Origin: a virus
Direction: 5' to 3' (one strand)
DNA: 61,882 bases
Virus record (IMG/VR): IMGVR_UViG_3300033148_008145
Coordinates: 1-61,882 of that record
The position numbers and the translations under genes were made by a program. Position 1 is the stretch's first letter, and the number at the start of each line of letters is the position of its first letter. Shown here one piece after another: positions 17,931 through 28,473 of this stretch. The notes beneath the pieces were generated by a model. The model saw nothing but the letters and a program-made list of their open reading frames with translations, was not told the DNA's origin and did no database searches.

Positions 17931-20900
17931 TTCTCAGGATTTAACACTACGACAAAGATAGGCGTCGGAACTACTGCGCCAGCAAGAACTCTTGATGTGC
18001 AGGGACCAGCGGGTAACGATGATGTTATAGCTATTCGTCACCCATCTGGTGGTAGTTCGTGGCTTAAGTTGGGGTTTTGGAATGGAACCACAGAGAGGGC
18101 TTCAATAAGAACTCAAGATGACGCCAGCCATGTGAGTATTTTTTGTAGTACGACCGAACGGATGCGGATTATGTCCGACGGCAATGTTGGCATCGGGACT
18201 ACTGCGCCAGCAACTTTGTTTGATGCAAAATCATCAAGAACTCACAATTTTATTGGGCGATTTGTAAATACAAGCACGGTGGGGTGGGGAGCCTATATAG
18301 AGGGCGGCGGGGATAGCGCTGATTATTCGTTATTGATTCGTAACCAAGCCAGTAGTGATTTATTTGCTATAATGGGGGGTGGTGAAATTCGTGTGGCCAA
18401 CCAAACATTAGTTGATAGTGCTTACACAAACTACAATATGACATTCCCTGACTTGGGAGGCATAGCAATAGGGAGCGCTTACACTTATGCAAATATTTAT
18501 GCAACCAGTGGCAACCTTCATTTAAGAGCAAATGCATATGTTGCGAATACAGGATCAACCTCTAAAATATTTTTACAAACTGCCAATAGTGGAGGAGGTC
18601 AAGCGGCAGATGTAGTGGTTAATAACGGCAATCTCGGCCTCGGCTATGGTAACCCAGATTATACGCTCAAAATTGCAGGAGATTTTTATGTTCGCGACGG
18701 TTCCACTTTTGGCGGCAACGTCACCCTTGCAACTGGTGGAAGCAATACTGCCCCAAGATTAGCTTTTGGTGATGGGAATACTGGGTTTTTTGAACTCGGC
18801 GACAATGACCTGTATATTACCATTGGAGGCACGCGGAGTTTTATTATTGAGGAAAACGCATTTTATGGAGCCAACGCTACTGCGGCAATGATGCGAGGTG
18901 CTATAGCTTCGGCAGCAACCACAGCTTCGTTTTGTTTCAACTCGGATACGGATACAGGTATCGGGAGGGCAGCCGCCGATAAGCTTTCTCTTGTGGCTGG
19001 AGGGGTTGGTACAGTTACTGTTACATCCACTTCGGTTGGCATCGGGACAACTTCGCCAGCAGATGAACTGCATGTATACGGGTCGGGCAATATTGCGCTA
19101 TTCCAATCTAGTTCTGTCAATGTATGGCTTCAATTGAAAGGAAGCACAACATATAGTTGGCAAATAGGAGCAACAGGCAATGGGCTTCAGTTTTACAACG
19201 ATGAGACATCAGCTTATAGAGTAGTCTTTAAAAAAGACGGCAATGTCGGCATCGGGACAAATACGCCAAGTGAGAAGCTAGAGATATCTGGGGCAAGTGG
19301 TTTAGACGGAGCCACCCCTATTACTTTAAGGCTTCATTCAACAAACGACGGAAATTGGTCAAATCAAGTAGACGCAACAAGGATTGATTTTTCTACTGCT
19401 GATACTGGTGGTTATGTTGGGGCTGGAACAAAAGCCAGAATAAGTTCGTACCATAGAACACCAACAAATGTTTCTTCTGGTGGCCCAATGGGGCTTAAAT
19501 TCTATACTGCAGGTGATGCGACTGCAACCGCCCTAACTTCAAGGATGGTGATTGATCCAGACGGCAGTGTCGGCATCGGAACTACTACGCCAGCTAATAT
19601 TGTTGATGTACGAAGTAGCGGAACCCCTACTCTTGCCGTTAGGAATACTGGTACTAGCGCAAACGCTACGCTTCATCTCGGTGAAGTAAACCAGACGGCT
19701 TATGGAGTAGAATTGAGGTACGAGGGTAATTTAGGAAATCTCTTTTTGGAGAACCGTTATAATCACGCGACACGACCTCATATGTATTTCAGGATGAGAG
19801 TGGCTGGTACTCCGATTACTGCCATGACGATTGATCCAGCGGGTAATGTCGGCATCGGGACTACTGCGCCAGCTATGCCCCTTCATGTCTATTCGACTGC
19901 TAACGATGTTCTAAAGATTCAAGGTGCTGACCACGTTAGGGTGCATATTGACGGAACGGACTCGTCAGAAAAATCTTTAAACTTTTCGGAAGCGGGTAGT
20001 TTGATGTGGAAGTTGGGGATGGAGAATATCGCCCCATTCGAAGCTTTTGTTATTAAGAATAACGACAATGGTGCTCCCCAGTTTGTGATAGATTATAGCA
20101 GCGGCTATGTCGGTATCGGAAATACTACGCCTAATAATGGTCAAAACGTTACGGATAGGGTTCAACTTGCAATAGGGAATACGGCGCAGGTTGGTGGACG
20201 TGCAAGTGGTACTCCAAGTTGGTTTAATATTAGTCATGGAACTTATTTTAATGGAACTAATTGGAAATATTATTCAGCGGCAGATGAAGCTGCACTGATT
20301 GAAGGTTATAATGGTGGTCTGTACGCCCGGATGGCTGTAGCTGGTACCAATGCGGGAGACAATATTAGTTGGGTTACAGCATTAACCGTATTGAATACAG
20401 GCTACGTCCATATGGATGGAGCATCCCAAGTGAGATTGACCCTTGGAAGTCAAGGAACACCGGGAACTAATGACGCCAACTGGATAAGAGGAAATGCTAC
20501 TAATTTAAACTCTAACTCTGCGGGTGGAATACACTCTTGGGAGGTAAGCGGTGTAGAGAAAATGAAGCTGGACGCGTCGGGCAATCTGACGATTAACGGC
20601 AACATAAGCAATACTGCCGACGCGGGTTATTATTACCTTAACAATGCCGGGACAGGAAATAGCGGAGTTTATATTGCGGGATTTAGTACCGACATTATGA
20701 GATGCCATGTTCCCGCTGCTAAATATTTTCAATGGGAGGTTGGCGGCGCTGAGAGAATGAAACTTGATTCATCAGGTTTATTGACAATTACGGAATCGGG
20801 CAATGCTGGTGGTATAAATTTCCCTATTGCCAATTCTCGAATTTATTTTGGAGGTACTAGAGCAATAGAGGGCACTCCCGGTAATGCAAGTGGCAACTTA

Positions 20901-23900
20901 ACTTTTGGTGAAGGATACACGAGCGGAAAAGTTAGGCTTATAGCTGGGACAACAGAAGTAACTGGTGCGCTGACGGGTACTACGGCTACGTTTAGTGGCA
21001 ACTTAAGTGCCGGGGGGGCTAGCAGCACTTGGGTGGGTTACTCCGTAATTCAAGTAAAAGCTGCATCAATGGCATCCTCTGGCGTTGAATGTGAGTTGGG
21101 AGCTAACGTTTACTATAATTCTGGATGGAAATATTATAACGGCACGGTCGGAGCCACCCTGTACGAAGCTTACAACGGGGTTCACAAGTGGAAAACCGCA
21201 CCGAGCGGCACAGTAAACACGGCGGTGGCACTCACGGATAGAATGAACCTATCCTCCACAGGACTAACAATCACAGGAACGGGTACATTCAGCGGAAGTT
21301 TAAAAGCCGTAACAATTTTAGATACTAATAACAGCGCCGGAACTAATGGACAAGTTTTGACCACTACCGGCTCCGCTTTGGATTGGAAAACTTTAAGTGA
21401 GATTTCTGGGGTAGATGGCAGCGGTACTGCCAATTACATTCCGAAATGGACTGATGGTGATACTATTGGGAATTCTCAAATATTTGATAATGGAACCAAT
21501 GTCGGCATCAACGATGCAACTCCCACTTACAAACTAGATGTTAATGGAACATTTAGGGCAACTGGAGCAGGGACGTTTGGCGGTGCGATCACGGGTTATT
21601 CGCTTGCAGTCACGGCTGATAATAGCGGCTGGAATCCGGGGATAGCCTTAATAAACACCAACGCAGACTCCTCCCCAGCTTATATGAAGCTGGAAAAGAT
21701 TAGTGCCAGCCCAGCAGACAATGATTTCATCGGCGGTATCACATTCAGGGGTAGAAATGATGCTGCTGAAATTCACACCTATATGGAGATGTGGGGTGTC
21801 GCTACAGATGTTTCAAATGGAAACGAGTCAAGCAAGCTAAACATACACACTTTTAAACATGGTGTGGAATATCCCACCAGTCTTATCCTTGTTGGCAACG
21901 ATGTCGGCATGGGAGTTACCCCAACTGCCGTTAACACTTCGCATAGAAGTCTACAGATCGGCGGCAACGCCAACATCCAAAGTTACGGAACCAAAGGTGC
22001 GAGTGGTGAGGTGGATTACTGCCACAATGTTTATCTCAACCAAGATGGTAACTACAAGTTAATAAGTGCAGATGAAGCTACTATGTATCGTCAGAGCTCG
22101 GGCAAGCATATATTTTATAGTTGGGCTAGTGCTGCCGCTGGTTCAAATGTAAGCGTCAACGCTGCCGCAACTAAGCTCATCATTTTGGCTGACGGCAATG
22201 TCGGCATCGGGAGTGCTACGCCGGGTAAAACGCTGGATGTTGCTGGAACCTTCAGGGTTTCGAATGAGGTAACCCTCAGCGACCCCAACACGGCTGTTGA
22301 TAAAATAGGTGACGCTACAACCACAGGGTATCGGGTAAGACATTCAAATTTAAGTCAGGGAATATATATTGGTTACAACACTATCATGGGGGCGGGTTCA
22401 AGTGCAAATCAAGATATAACAATAAACGCAAAGGGAACGGGCGATTTATTATTAAATTCTACTGACGGCGGCAAAGTTGGCATCGGGACCGATACCTGTT
22501 CTTCAATCCTCCACGTTGACGCGGAAATGTCTTTAGGTCAAGACGGTAACAACCGGTCCATGCTTGGTTACTCAAATTCTACGAATCGTTTATATATTGG
22601 GACGAGGCAAAGTAGTACTAATTATTTCGACACTGTTTCGGTTACAAGCGGCAAAGTCGGCCTTGGGGGGAGAACTGCTCCGTCAACGACTTTGGTAATA
22701 CAAGGTATTTTTGATGGTTCTGCAACTCCAAGTGTTTCCGCCCCTAGCAACAACACAGCCAATAAGGGAATAGAAATTATAAAAGAACAATCGTCTGGCT
22801 GGGGGATTGGCGAGACATACGGAATAGATTTTGCCGCCACTAGCTCTGTTAACTCCACAAACCAATATAAGGTAGCTGCCATATATGGCGCAGTAGAGTC
22901 AGTACCATATTATGTTGCTGGCAAGTTGGGGTTTTATACGACTACAGGTGGGAATGGTGCATTATTATTAGAAAGAATGACGATAAAGGCTAGCGGCAGT
23001 GTCGGCATCGGTACTACTGCGCCAGTTCAAAAATTAGATGTGGCAGGAAACATTAATATAACTGGTGCCAATACTAATACTGGTTATGATAGGTATTTCA
23101 AAATGTACGGGAATAGCGATCCGGCGACAAATACCAACAGGTGGGCTGGTATTGGACTTTATAATAATGGAGGCAATAACGTCAACGAATTAGCATTTTT
23201 TACGGGAGCCGGTGATGGCGCACGAACAGAAAAGGTTCGTATTAATAATCAAGGCAATGTCGGCATCGGGACTACTACGCCAAGTTCTATTTTACATACA
23301 CGAATAGCAAACTCAGATTACGCAAACTCCGTAACTGGTGCTTCATTGATTGCTGAATCCACGGGTAGCCAAGCAAAAATTGTCATGAAAGTTGGCTCCA
23401 AGCATGCAGTAATAAGAACTGACAGCGGCGGGGCGATAGCTATTACGCCCCATTCTAGTGATATATATCTACAAAATTCAACTACAATGGTTGTTAAGGC
23501 TGACGGCAAAGTCGGCATCGGGACTGCTTCGCCATCACAAGTATTTGAGGTTTACGATGGAACATCTCACATGATGTATAACGGCAACATCAATATGTAC
23601 AAGGATGATTGCGGGTTATATGTGCGAGATTTATCGGGGACAGTAGGAATTCAGCTATTAGAAGGGACAAGCAATAGTTTTATAAGAGAGGGTAACTTCG
23701 GCATCGGGGATACTGCGCCGGGCGGTCTTTTATCTATAGGTACAAATGGTTCTTCCTATTTCAGTTCTAGCGCTCCAAATACGTTAAACTTTTTTTACAA
23801 TATAAACAGCGACACGGGCGGGTGGATTAATTATAGAGGGTATCAGGACGGAACCACTCAAACGAGAGATTTGATAATCGGTGACGGGAAGGGTGCGAAA

Positions 23901-25259
23901 ATAGCAACCTTTGACGGATCTACCAAAAGACTCGGCATCGGGATTGATGCTCCGGCTTATAAATTAGAAGTTTCAGATTCTGTAACGGGCGATTGGTTGT
24001 GTAGAATCAACAACACAGCAACCACCAGCACTCCCTCTGGTCTTATAGTTAGAACCGGTTACAATTCTGCAACTGCCACAGGTGGTTATTTATTAGGTTT
24101 ATTGGCAGGCCCTGATTATAGACTCGTAGTTCAGAATGATGGCAATGTCGGCATAGGGACTATTACGCCAGCACAAAAGCTCCACGTGATGGGTCAAATA
24201 AGTGCTGACAATGCAACTGGGGTATCAATGGCATGGTATAATACTGGTTCGATTCGTGGTCATCTTGGGATGACAGGCAACGAAGGTGACTTATCAATTT
24301 ATAGATCAAGTGCTGCAAAGCACGTTTATTTAAGTTCTTATTACGATTGTTATATAAACCCAGCAATCGGCAATGTCGGCATCGGTGATACTACTCCCAC
24401 TTACAAATTGGATGTTAATGGAACATTCAGAGCAACTGGCGCGGCGAATTTGGATAGCTCATTAACGGTTAGCGGCAACACAACGCTTGGTAACGATGAC
24501 ATGACCGACAGTTGGCAGTATTACGGCAGAAACACAAATACGCAGCTTACAACAAAGTATTTTTACATAGCGGCAAGCGGTACACAGGGAAAATCGGCAG
24601 AGGTGTGTAGGTTGTTTTTTAATTTGGTTCATTGGGGGACTTATGGGGCTGTTACAGTAGAGTTGTACGACCTCTATTACGGAGGCGATGGCTACTTGAA
24701 ATATGGTTGCAAGGCGGGCAACGGCAACGCTTGCGGAATTGAGCTAATTGAAGCGAGGGGAAACACAAGCGGGATGAAGGCAGACTTTGGTGCTGCCGTT
24801 GATACCGGGGGGGTGTATTCTGGGTACGCCAACTATTATGTCCCGGTTGTTGTTTATGCCAATGACTACAGACAACTCAAGGTTGTTGTTAGCACTACAA
24901 GATCCATTACAGCTTGGACAAACACCTCGTCCTACGGTGCATTGGCCTTTGCTCCATCAATATCTTATTCCAATATAAGTGATTTTAACCATACCGCGGT
25001 TCCAGAGCTAAACCCAACGCTATCTGGAGGTAACGCCACAACTCCAAACGCCACTTCTTCCCTGTACTCCACCCGTATGCAGATTCGAGAAGCCTTTCGA
25101 GATGATGGCGCGCAGATTTTAAGCAGCGCCGGTGCTTTGCTAAACATAACTACGCTGACAACCAGCAGCAGCATAGTTCAATCAGGAACAGGAGCTAACA
25201 TAGACCTTGGTACTAGGCTCAAACTCAACATACAACTGGAGGCTCAGACAAAACGATAA
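17925..25259 (+). CDS. giant tail fibre protein, part 2 (3' end frameshifted)
   Basis: A 2444-codon ORF made of about 20 further VGIGTTAP..KLDV modules with spacers, so it continues the receptor-type architecture of the first fibre ORF. It has no shaft region of NLITTGQTL units and no ribosome binding site before its ATG, which lies in the duplicated 25 bp. Its final about 15 codons (TRLKLNIQLEAQTKR) do not look like fibre sequence, whereas the overlapping frame continues with normal fibre sequence (LGSNSTYNWRLRQNDN). The real product is therefore probably fused to the next ORF by a one-base shift near 25205, giving a protein of about 3158 residues (17925-27399). Confidence 0.75.
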   Translation: MKFSGFNTTTKIGVGTTAPARTLDVQGPAGNDDVIAIRHPSGGSSWLKLGFWNGTTERASIRTQDDASHVSIFCSTTERMRIMSDGNVGIGTTAPATLFDAKSSRTHNFIGRFVNTSTVGWGAYIEGGGDSADYSLLIRNQASSDLFAIMGGGEIRVANQTLVDSAYTNYNMTFPDLGGIAIGSAYTYANIYATSGNLHLRANAYVANTGSTSKIFLQTANSGGGQAADVVVNNGNLGLGYGNPDYTLKIAGDFYVRDGSTFGGNVTLATGGSNTAPRLAFGDGNTGFFELGDNDLYITIGGTRSFIIEENAFYGANATAAMMRGAIASAATTASFCFNSDTDTGIGRAAADKLSLVAGGVGTVTVTSTSVGIGTTSPADELHVYGSGNIALFQSSSVNVWLQLKGSTTYSWQIGATGNGLQFYNDETSAYRVVFKKDGNVGIGTNTPSEKLEISGASGLDGATPITLRLHSTNDGNWSNQVDATRIDFSTADTGGYVGAGTKARISSYHRTPTNVSSGGPMGLKFYTAGDATATALTSRMVIDPDGSVGIGTTTPANIVDVRSSGTPTLAVRNTGTSANATLHLGEVNQTAYGVELRYEGNLGNLFLENRYNHATRPHMYFRMRVAGTPITAMTIDPAGNVGIGTTAPAMPLHVYSTANDVLKIQGADHVRVHIDGTDSSEKSLNFSEAGSLMWKLGMENIAPFEAFVIKNNDNGAPQFVIDYSSGYVGIGNTTPNNGQNVTDRVQLAIGNTAQVGGRASGTPSWFNISHGTYFNGTNWKYYSAADEAALIEGYNGGLYARMAVAGTNAGDNISWVTALTVLNTGYVHMDGASQVRLTLGSQGTPGTNDANWIRGNATNLNSNSAGGIHSWEVSGVEKMKLDASGNLTINGNISNTADAGYYYLNNAGTGNSGVYIAGFSTDIMRCHVPAAKYFQWEVGGAERMKLDSSGLLTITESGNAGGINFPIANSRIYFGGTRAIEGTPGNASGNLTFGEGYTSGKVRLIAGTTEVTGALTGTTATFSGNLSAGGASSTWVGYSVIQVKAASMASSGVECELGANVYYNSGWKYYNGTVGATLYEAYNGVHKWKTAPSGTVNTAVALTDRMNLSSTGLTITGTGTFSGSLKAVTILDTNNSAGTNGQVLTTTGSALDWKTLSEISGVDGSGTANYIPKWTDGDTIGNSQIFDNGTNVGINDATPTYKLDVNGTFRATGAGTFGGAITGYSLAVTADNSGWNPGIALINTNADSSPAYMKLEKISASPADNDFIGGITFRGRNDAAEIHTYMEMWGVATDVSNGNESSKLNIHTFKHGVEYPTSLILVGNDVGMGVTPTAVNTSHRSLQIGGNANIQSYGTKGASGEVDYCHNVYLNQDGNYKLISADEATMYRQSSGKHIFYSWASAAAGSNVSVNAAATKLIILADGNVGIGSATPGKTLDVAGTFRVSNEVTLSDPNTAVDKIGDATTTGYRVRHSNLSQGIYIGYNTIMGAGSSANQDITINAKGTGDLLLNSTDGGKVGIGTDTCSSILHVDAEMSLGQDGNNRSMLGYSNSTNRLYIGTRQSSTNYFDTVSVTSGKVGLGGRTAPSTTLVIQGIFDGSATPSVSAPSNNTANKGIEIIKEQSSGWGIGETYGIDFAATSSVNSTNQYKVAAIYGAVESVPYYVAGKLGFYTTTGGNGALLLERMTIKASGSVGIGTTAPVQKLDVAGNINITGANTNTGYDRYFKMYGNSDPATNTNRWAGIGLYNNGGNNVNELAFFTGAGDGARTEKVRINNQGNVGIGTTTPSSILHTRIANSDYANSVTGASLIAESTGSQAKIVMKVGSKHAVIRTDSGGAIAITPHSSDIYLQNSTTMVVKADGKVGIGTASPSQVFEVYDGTSHMMYNGNINMYKDDCGLYVRDLSGTVGIQLLEGTSNSFIREGNFGIGDTAPGGLLSIGTNGSSYFSSSAPNTLNFFYNINSDTGGWINYRGYQDGTTQTRDLIIGDGKGAKIATFDGSTKRLGIGIDAPAYKLEVSDSVTGDWLCRINNTATTSTPSGLIVRTGYNSATATGGYLLGLLAGPDYRLVVQNDGNVGIGTITPAQKLHVMGQISADNATGVSMAWYNTGSIRGHLGMTGNEGDLSIYRSSAAKHVYLSSYYDCYINPAIGNVGIGDTTPTYKLDVNGTFRATGAANLDSSLTVSGNTTLGNDDMTDSWQYYGRNTNTQLTTKYFYIAASGTQGKSAEVCRLFFNLVHWGTYGAVTVELYDLYYGGDGYLKYGCKAGNGNACGIELIEARGNTSGMKADFGAAVDTGGVYSGYANYYVPVVVYANDYRQLKVVVSTTRSITAWTNTSSYGALAFAPSISYSNISDFNHTAVPELNPTLSGGNATTPNATSSLYSTRMQIREAFRDDGAQILSSAGALLNITTLTTSSSIVQSGTGANIDLGTRLKLNIQLEAQTKR
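25203..25209 (+). other. apparent frameshift joining fibre ORFs 2 and 3
   Basis: The frame of the 2444-codon ORF reads ATA GAC CTT GGT ACT. The frame of the next ORF is blocked by a TAG at 25201-25203, so the switch must happen between 25204 and about 25215. Deleting one C (25205 or 25206) gives ATA GAC TTG GTA CTA GGC, a smooth fibre-like continuation. This may be a real one-base insertion, a programmed shift or an assembly/sequencing error. Confidence 0.7.
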
Positions 25260-27399
25260 TAATGGTGGCGACTTTACCATCAAGCGTTCCACCGCTGGGG
25301 GTGGCACAACTTTTGAATCTGTCCCTACGCTACAATTTCTTTCGGACCATAAGGCTATATTCAGAGGTGATATTGTAAGCGGTACCGGAAGCATTGCTTG
25401 GGCAACATTAGGAGGAATTAGAATAGCAAACGGCGCAAGTGCTTACAGTTTCTTTTCTGCCAGCGACCAGACTAAAACATGGTTTGCTGGAATAGACCAC
25501 CATATGGCGGGTGGTAAAATGGGTATGGGTAGCAGTCATGATTTGACGATTGTAACAGGAAATGTTGAAGCTATAAAAGTTGACACATCTCAAAACACCA
25601 TATTCAGCGGAGATATTGCTGCGGGGACAAACAATGTCTACGACATTGGGGCAAGTAATAAGTTCTTCAGACATTGTTATCTTTATTATCTTCACGCCAG
25701 CACCCTTACAGCCACGGGGAACTGCACATTGGGCGACTCAACCTCCGCTGACTCACACACCATAAACGGCAGATTGCTAGTTAAGCCCGCCTCAATAGGC
25801 TATATTGATTTTTTAAGTAATGGTAGTTACGCCTGCCGAATAAAAAACCCGAATGGGAATCTTCATATTGGCGGCGGCAAGATATTTTTGGAGTATGGGG
25901 CGGGGGATGTTGTTGCTGCTACAATTGACGGTGCGACGGGCAGAGTCGGCATTGGGAGCGATACACCGATTCGGCAATTAGATGTATTAGGGGCAGTCGC
26001 TGGTCAATATTCTGCAGCTCTAATAAACACAAGTGCAACAGGGCATGGTCTATATATAAAAGCCGCGGCGAATAGTGCGTCTTATTTTTCGCTTGCGGTG
26101 GATGATAAAGATGGTACTACAAATTTTGTGATTCGTGGTGACGGCAAAGTCGGCATCGGGACTAATCCAACAGCGAGACTTTACGTAGTGGAAACTGCAA
26201 ATAATGCGTGGGCACTCCAAGTCAAAGGCACAGGTACAAGCGCTAATTATGGATTGGAAGTTAATTGTTCGGCGGGATATGCTTTATCTTCTCAACCATT
26301 TAAAGTTCAGACACCTAGCGGCGGCCCATTTTTTATAGATGGAAATGGCAATGTCGGTATCGGGGATGGTTCCCCTGATTACAAACTAGAGGTTGCAGGA
26401 ACATTGAGAATAGATGGAACTAGCTCATTGGCTGGTGCGGTGGAGGTTCACAGTGCGTTCTCGGCTTACCAATCGGGGTATTTTAAGCACGCTACAACTG
26501 GCTCAAAAAAGGGTGCTATATCAACTGGAGGTGCGCTAACTACTTGGCCGTTCCCAAGTGAAACAGCCTATGGTTCGCTGCAAAGCTGCGTAGGTAATGC
26601 CTCACTTACAGATTGCGCGTTTCCCTCAATTCACGCCTACGGTGGTGCGGGTGTTATAGGCGTAGGCGGCACGGATACTGGAGGAAGGCAAAATATTGGG
26701 GTGTTAGGCTACCAGCGGTTTACTCAAGATATGTCCACCAACACCTCTAACTACGGGTTTGGGGGCTACTTCATGGCTAAAGGTCTTGGCGCTTGTACTG
26801 ATTTCAAGGGGCATTATGTTGGGGTATATGGTAGGGGCGATACAGGATCAGATGCTGTAGAAACTCCTTACGGGACTGTTACGGGAGGATGGTTTCAGGC
26901 TGAAGGTAAAAGCGGTCAGACGACTTACGGGATTAAGGTGGCTGCTTCGAGCGGATCAACCAATTATGCAATAAGAAGCACTGCTGGGGAGGTTGCCATC
27001 ACTGGCGGCAGTGTCGGCATCGGGACTACTTCTCCGGGTTACTTGTTGGAAGTTAACGGCTCGTTTGCCGCGACTAGCAAGTCTTTTGTTATCGATCACC
27101 CTCTCAAGCCTGACCACAAGCTTGAACACGGAGCTTTAGAGGGACCTGAGTTTGGCGTTTATCACCGAGGAAGGGCTCAATCCGATACTATAACTCTCCC
27201 CGATTACTGGAGTGGCTTAGTAAGGGATGGCACAATCACGGTGCAATTGACACCAAACGGATCATTCCAGCATCTATATGTAGTGAGTACTTCATTGACT
27301 GAAATCAAAATCGGCGCTGCTGATGGCGAAACAATCGACTGTTACTATGTAATTTACGGAGAAAGAGCCGATGTAGATAGACTTATCGTGGAAAAATAG
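25207..27399 (+). CDS. tail fibre protein, C-terminal part with IDHPL-type end domain
   Basis: This 730-codon ORF could formally start at TTG 25207, but it is better read as the continuation of the previous ORF after a frameshift. It holds four more VGIG modules and then a distinct C-terminal domain of about 105 residues (SFVIDHPLKPDHKLEHGALEGPE followed by beta strands around ITLPDYW and ITVQLTP). End domains of this 'IDHPL.P..K' type close many phage fibre and secreted bacterial proteins and are thought to help trimer assembly or folding. It is the true C-terminus of the fibre. The TAG stop overlaps the next promoter-like motif. Confidence 0.75.
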   Translation: MVLGSNSTYNWRLRQNDNNGGDFTIKRSTAGGGTTFESVPTLQFLSDHKAIFRGDIVSGTGSIAWATLGGIRIANGASAYSFFSASDQTKTWFAGIDHHMAGGKMGMGSSHDLTIVTGNVEAIKVDTSQNTIFSGDIAAGTNNVYDIGASNKFFRHCYLYYLHASTLTATGNCTLGDSTSADSHTINGRLLVKPASIGYIDFLSNGSYACRIKNPNGNLHIGGGKIFLEYGAGDVVAATIDGATGRVGIGSDTPIRQLDVLGAVAGQYSAALINTSATGHGLYIKAAANSASYFSLAVDDKDGTTNFVIRGDGKVGIGTNPTARLYVVETANNAWALQVKGTGTSANYGLEVNCSAGYALSSQPFKVQTPSGGPFFIDGNGNVGIGDGSPDYKLEVAGTLRIDGTSSLAGAVEVHSAFSAYQSGYFKHATTGSKKGAISTGGALTTWPFPSETAYGSLQSCVGNASLTDCAFPSIHAYGGAGVIGVGGTDTGGRQNIGVLGYQRFTQDMSTNTSNYGFGGYFMAKGLGACTDFKGHYVGVYGRGDTGSDAVETPYGTVTGGWFQAEGKSGQTTYGIKVAASSGSTNYAIRSTAGEVAITGGSVGIGTTSPGYLLEVNGSFAATSKSFVIDHPLKPDHKLEHGALEGPEFGVYHRGRAQSDTITLPDYWSGLVRDGTITVQLTPNGSFQHLYVVSTSLTEIKIGAADGETIDCYYVIYGERADVDRLIVEK

Positions 27400-27405
27400 T
27401 GTAAT
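27398..27405 (+). promoter_or_regulatory. late-promoter-like motif AGTGTAAT
   Basis: An exact copy of the motif, overlapping the stop of the fibre gene and ending 10 nt before the ATG at 27416. The gap TTCTATAAAT has no Shine-Dalgarno sequence. Confidence 0.6.
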
Positions 27406-27415
27406 TTCTATAAAT

Positions 27416-28036
27416 ATGAAAATTGTTGATATTGCAGACGAAATTTTCAGGGAACTCGGAGAACCTTCAACGATTTCTATTCCCGCAATCTCTTTTTGGA
27501 TCAGGAGTAATGTAGGCGAATTGAATAATAGAATAAATACCACCTTTAAAATCGTGGATTATGGAGCTGACGCCTATGAGTTTTCGGGAAGTTTTGTTTC
27601 TCCCGAGTACGAACCTCAGGCTTTTAATGAGGCAACCGGCGCTCTGGGTCTTTCGATTGACTCGAATAAGGGAAGTACGACTACGCCAGTTATAGTTTCT
27701 ATTCAAGCTGAAGAAGCTTCTGTTTTGAAAAAAATGTATATAGTTCATTATTACGACCAGCAAATTAGAGCGACCGTAGGCGCTGCTTCCAGCGATCCTG
27801 TCGTAGAGGTCGCATCTGATGGCTCTCGAGTAAGGAAAATTAATAAAAACGAATTAAGCAAAACTTACCTTTCTTTAAAGCGGGAAGAATATAATGAATT
27901 GACTGATTTAATTAACGCTTACAAATTAAGGAAGGCTTCTCCGGTGCAAGTTGCTGGAGACGATACTCAAGTGGGACAGTATTCGATCAATTATGATGGC
28001 TATCCTTACAATAGAATTTCACCGAATTATATCTAA
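27416..28036 (+). CDS. head-tail connector (adaptor-like) protein
   Basis: A 206-residue soluble protein whose first part is helical (IVDIADEIFRELGEP...ISFWIRSNVGELNNRIN), the layout of phage head-completion adaptors that bind the portal ring. It starts a coupled series of four genes leading to the tail tube gene, as expected for adaptor, stopper, tail-completion and terminator proteins. Its stop overlaps the next start (TAATG). No family signature is strong enough to name it from sequence alone, so the role rests on synteny and helical layout. Confidence 0.6.
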   Translation: MKIVDIADEIFRELGEPSTISIPAISFWIRSNVGELNNRINTTFKIVDYGADAYEFSGSFVSPEYEPQAFNEATGALGLSIDSNKGSTTTPVIVSIQAEEASVLKKMYIVHYYDQQIRATVGAASSDPVVEVASDGSRVRKINKNELSKTYLSLKREEYNELTDLINAYKLRKASPVQVAGDDTQVGQYSINYDGYPYNRISPNYI

Positions 28037-28473
28037 TGGCATCTTTAGTATCAGCAGCAGAAGCGACCATATTGGAGGCGGCGCTTGGAGATCATTTTGA
28101 CACCTTTAAAGCAACCATTACGGTCAACAAGGAGCCTAAAAAAACGGTTACGCTATCTGCTTCTCAAAATATTTATGCTGGATACAGCGCTCCGAAAGAG
28201 CAGGTGACCTATACTCCAGTGAGCGCAACTTTCAGCGCGATTGTTAATTACAAGGAAAACCAACCGCTCGACTACCAAGACGAGTTAAAAGCCAATATTG
28301 AGAAGGGTGATGTGAGAATTAAAGTAGAGTTAGAGTGCAGAGACTACATAGAGAAGGGGAAAACACTTTCTATTGATATAGGCGGAAATCCTTTCAATGT
28401 AGTTAGCTCCGAGGGAGTGAGGTATTTCTTGGGAAAAACTTATTACGTATTTTATTTGGAGGCAACCACCTAA
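28036..28473 (+). CDS. head-closure (stopper-like) protein
   Basis: A 145-residue protein, beta-rich after a short N-terminal helix, compatible with the small beta-barrel stopper proteins that seal DNA-filled heads. It is the second gene of the connector series and overlaps both neighbours by one base (TAATG), implying coupled translation. Function is inferred from order and size. Confidence 0.55.
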   Translation: MASLVSAAEATILEAALGDHFDTFKATITVNKEPKKTVTLSASQNIYAGYSAPKEQVTYTPVSATFSAIVNYKENQPLDYQDELKANIEKGDVRIKVELECRDYIEKGKTLSIDIGGNPFNVVSSEGVRYFLGKTYYVFYLEATT

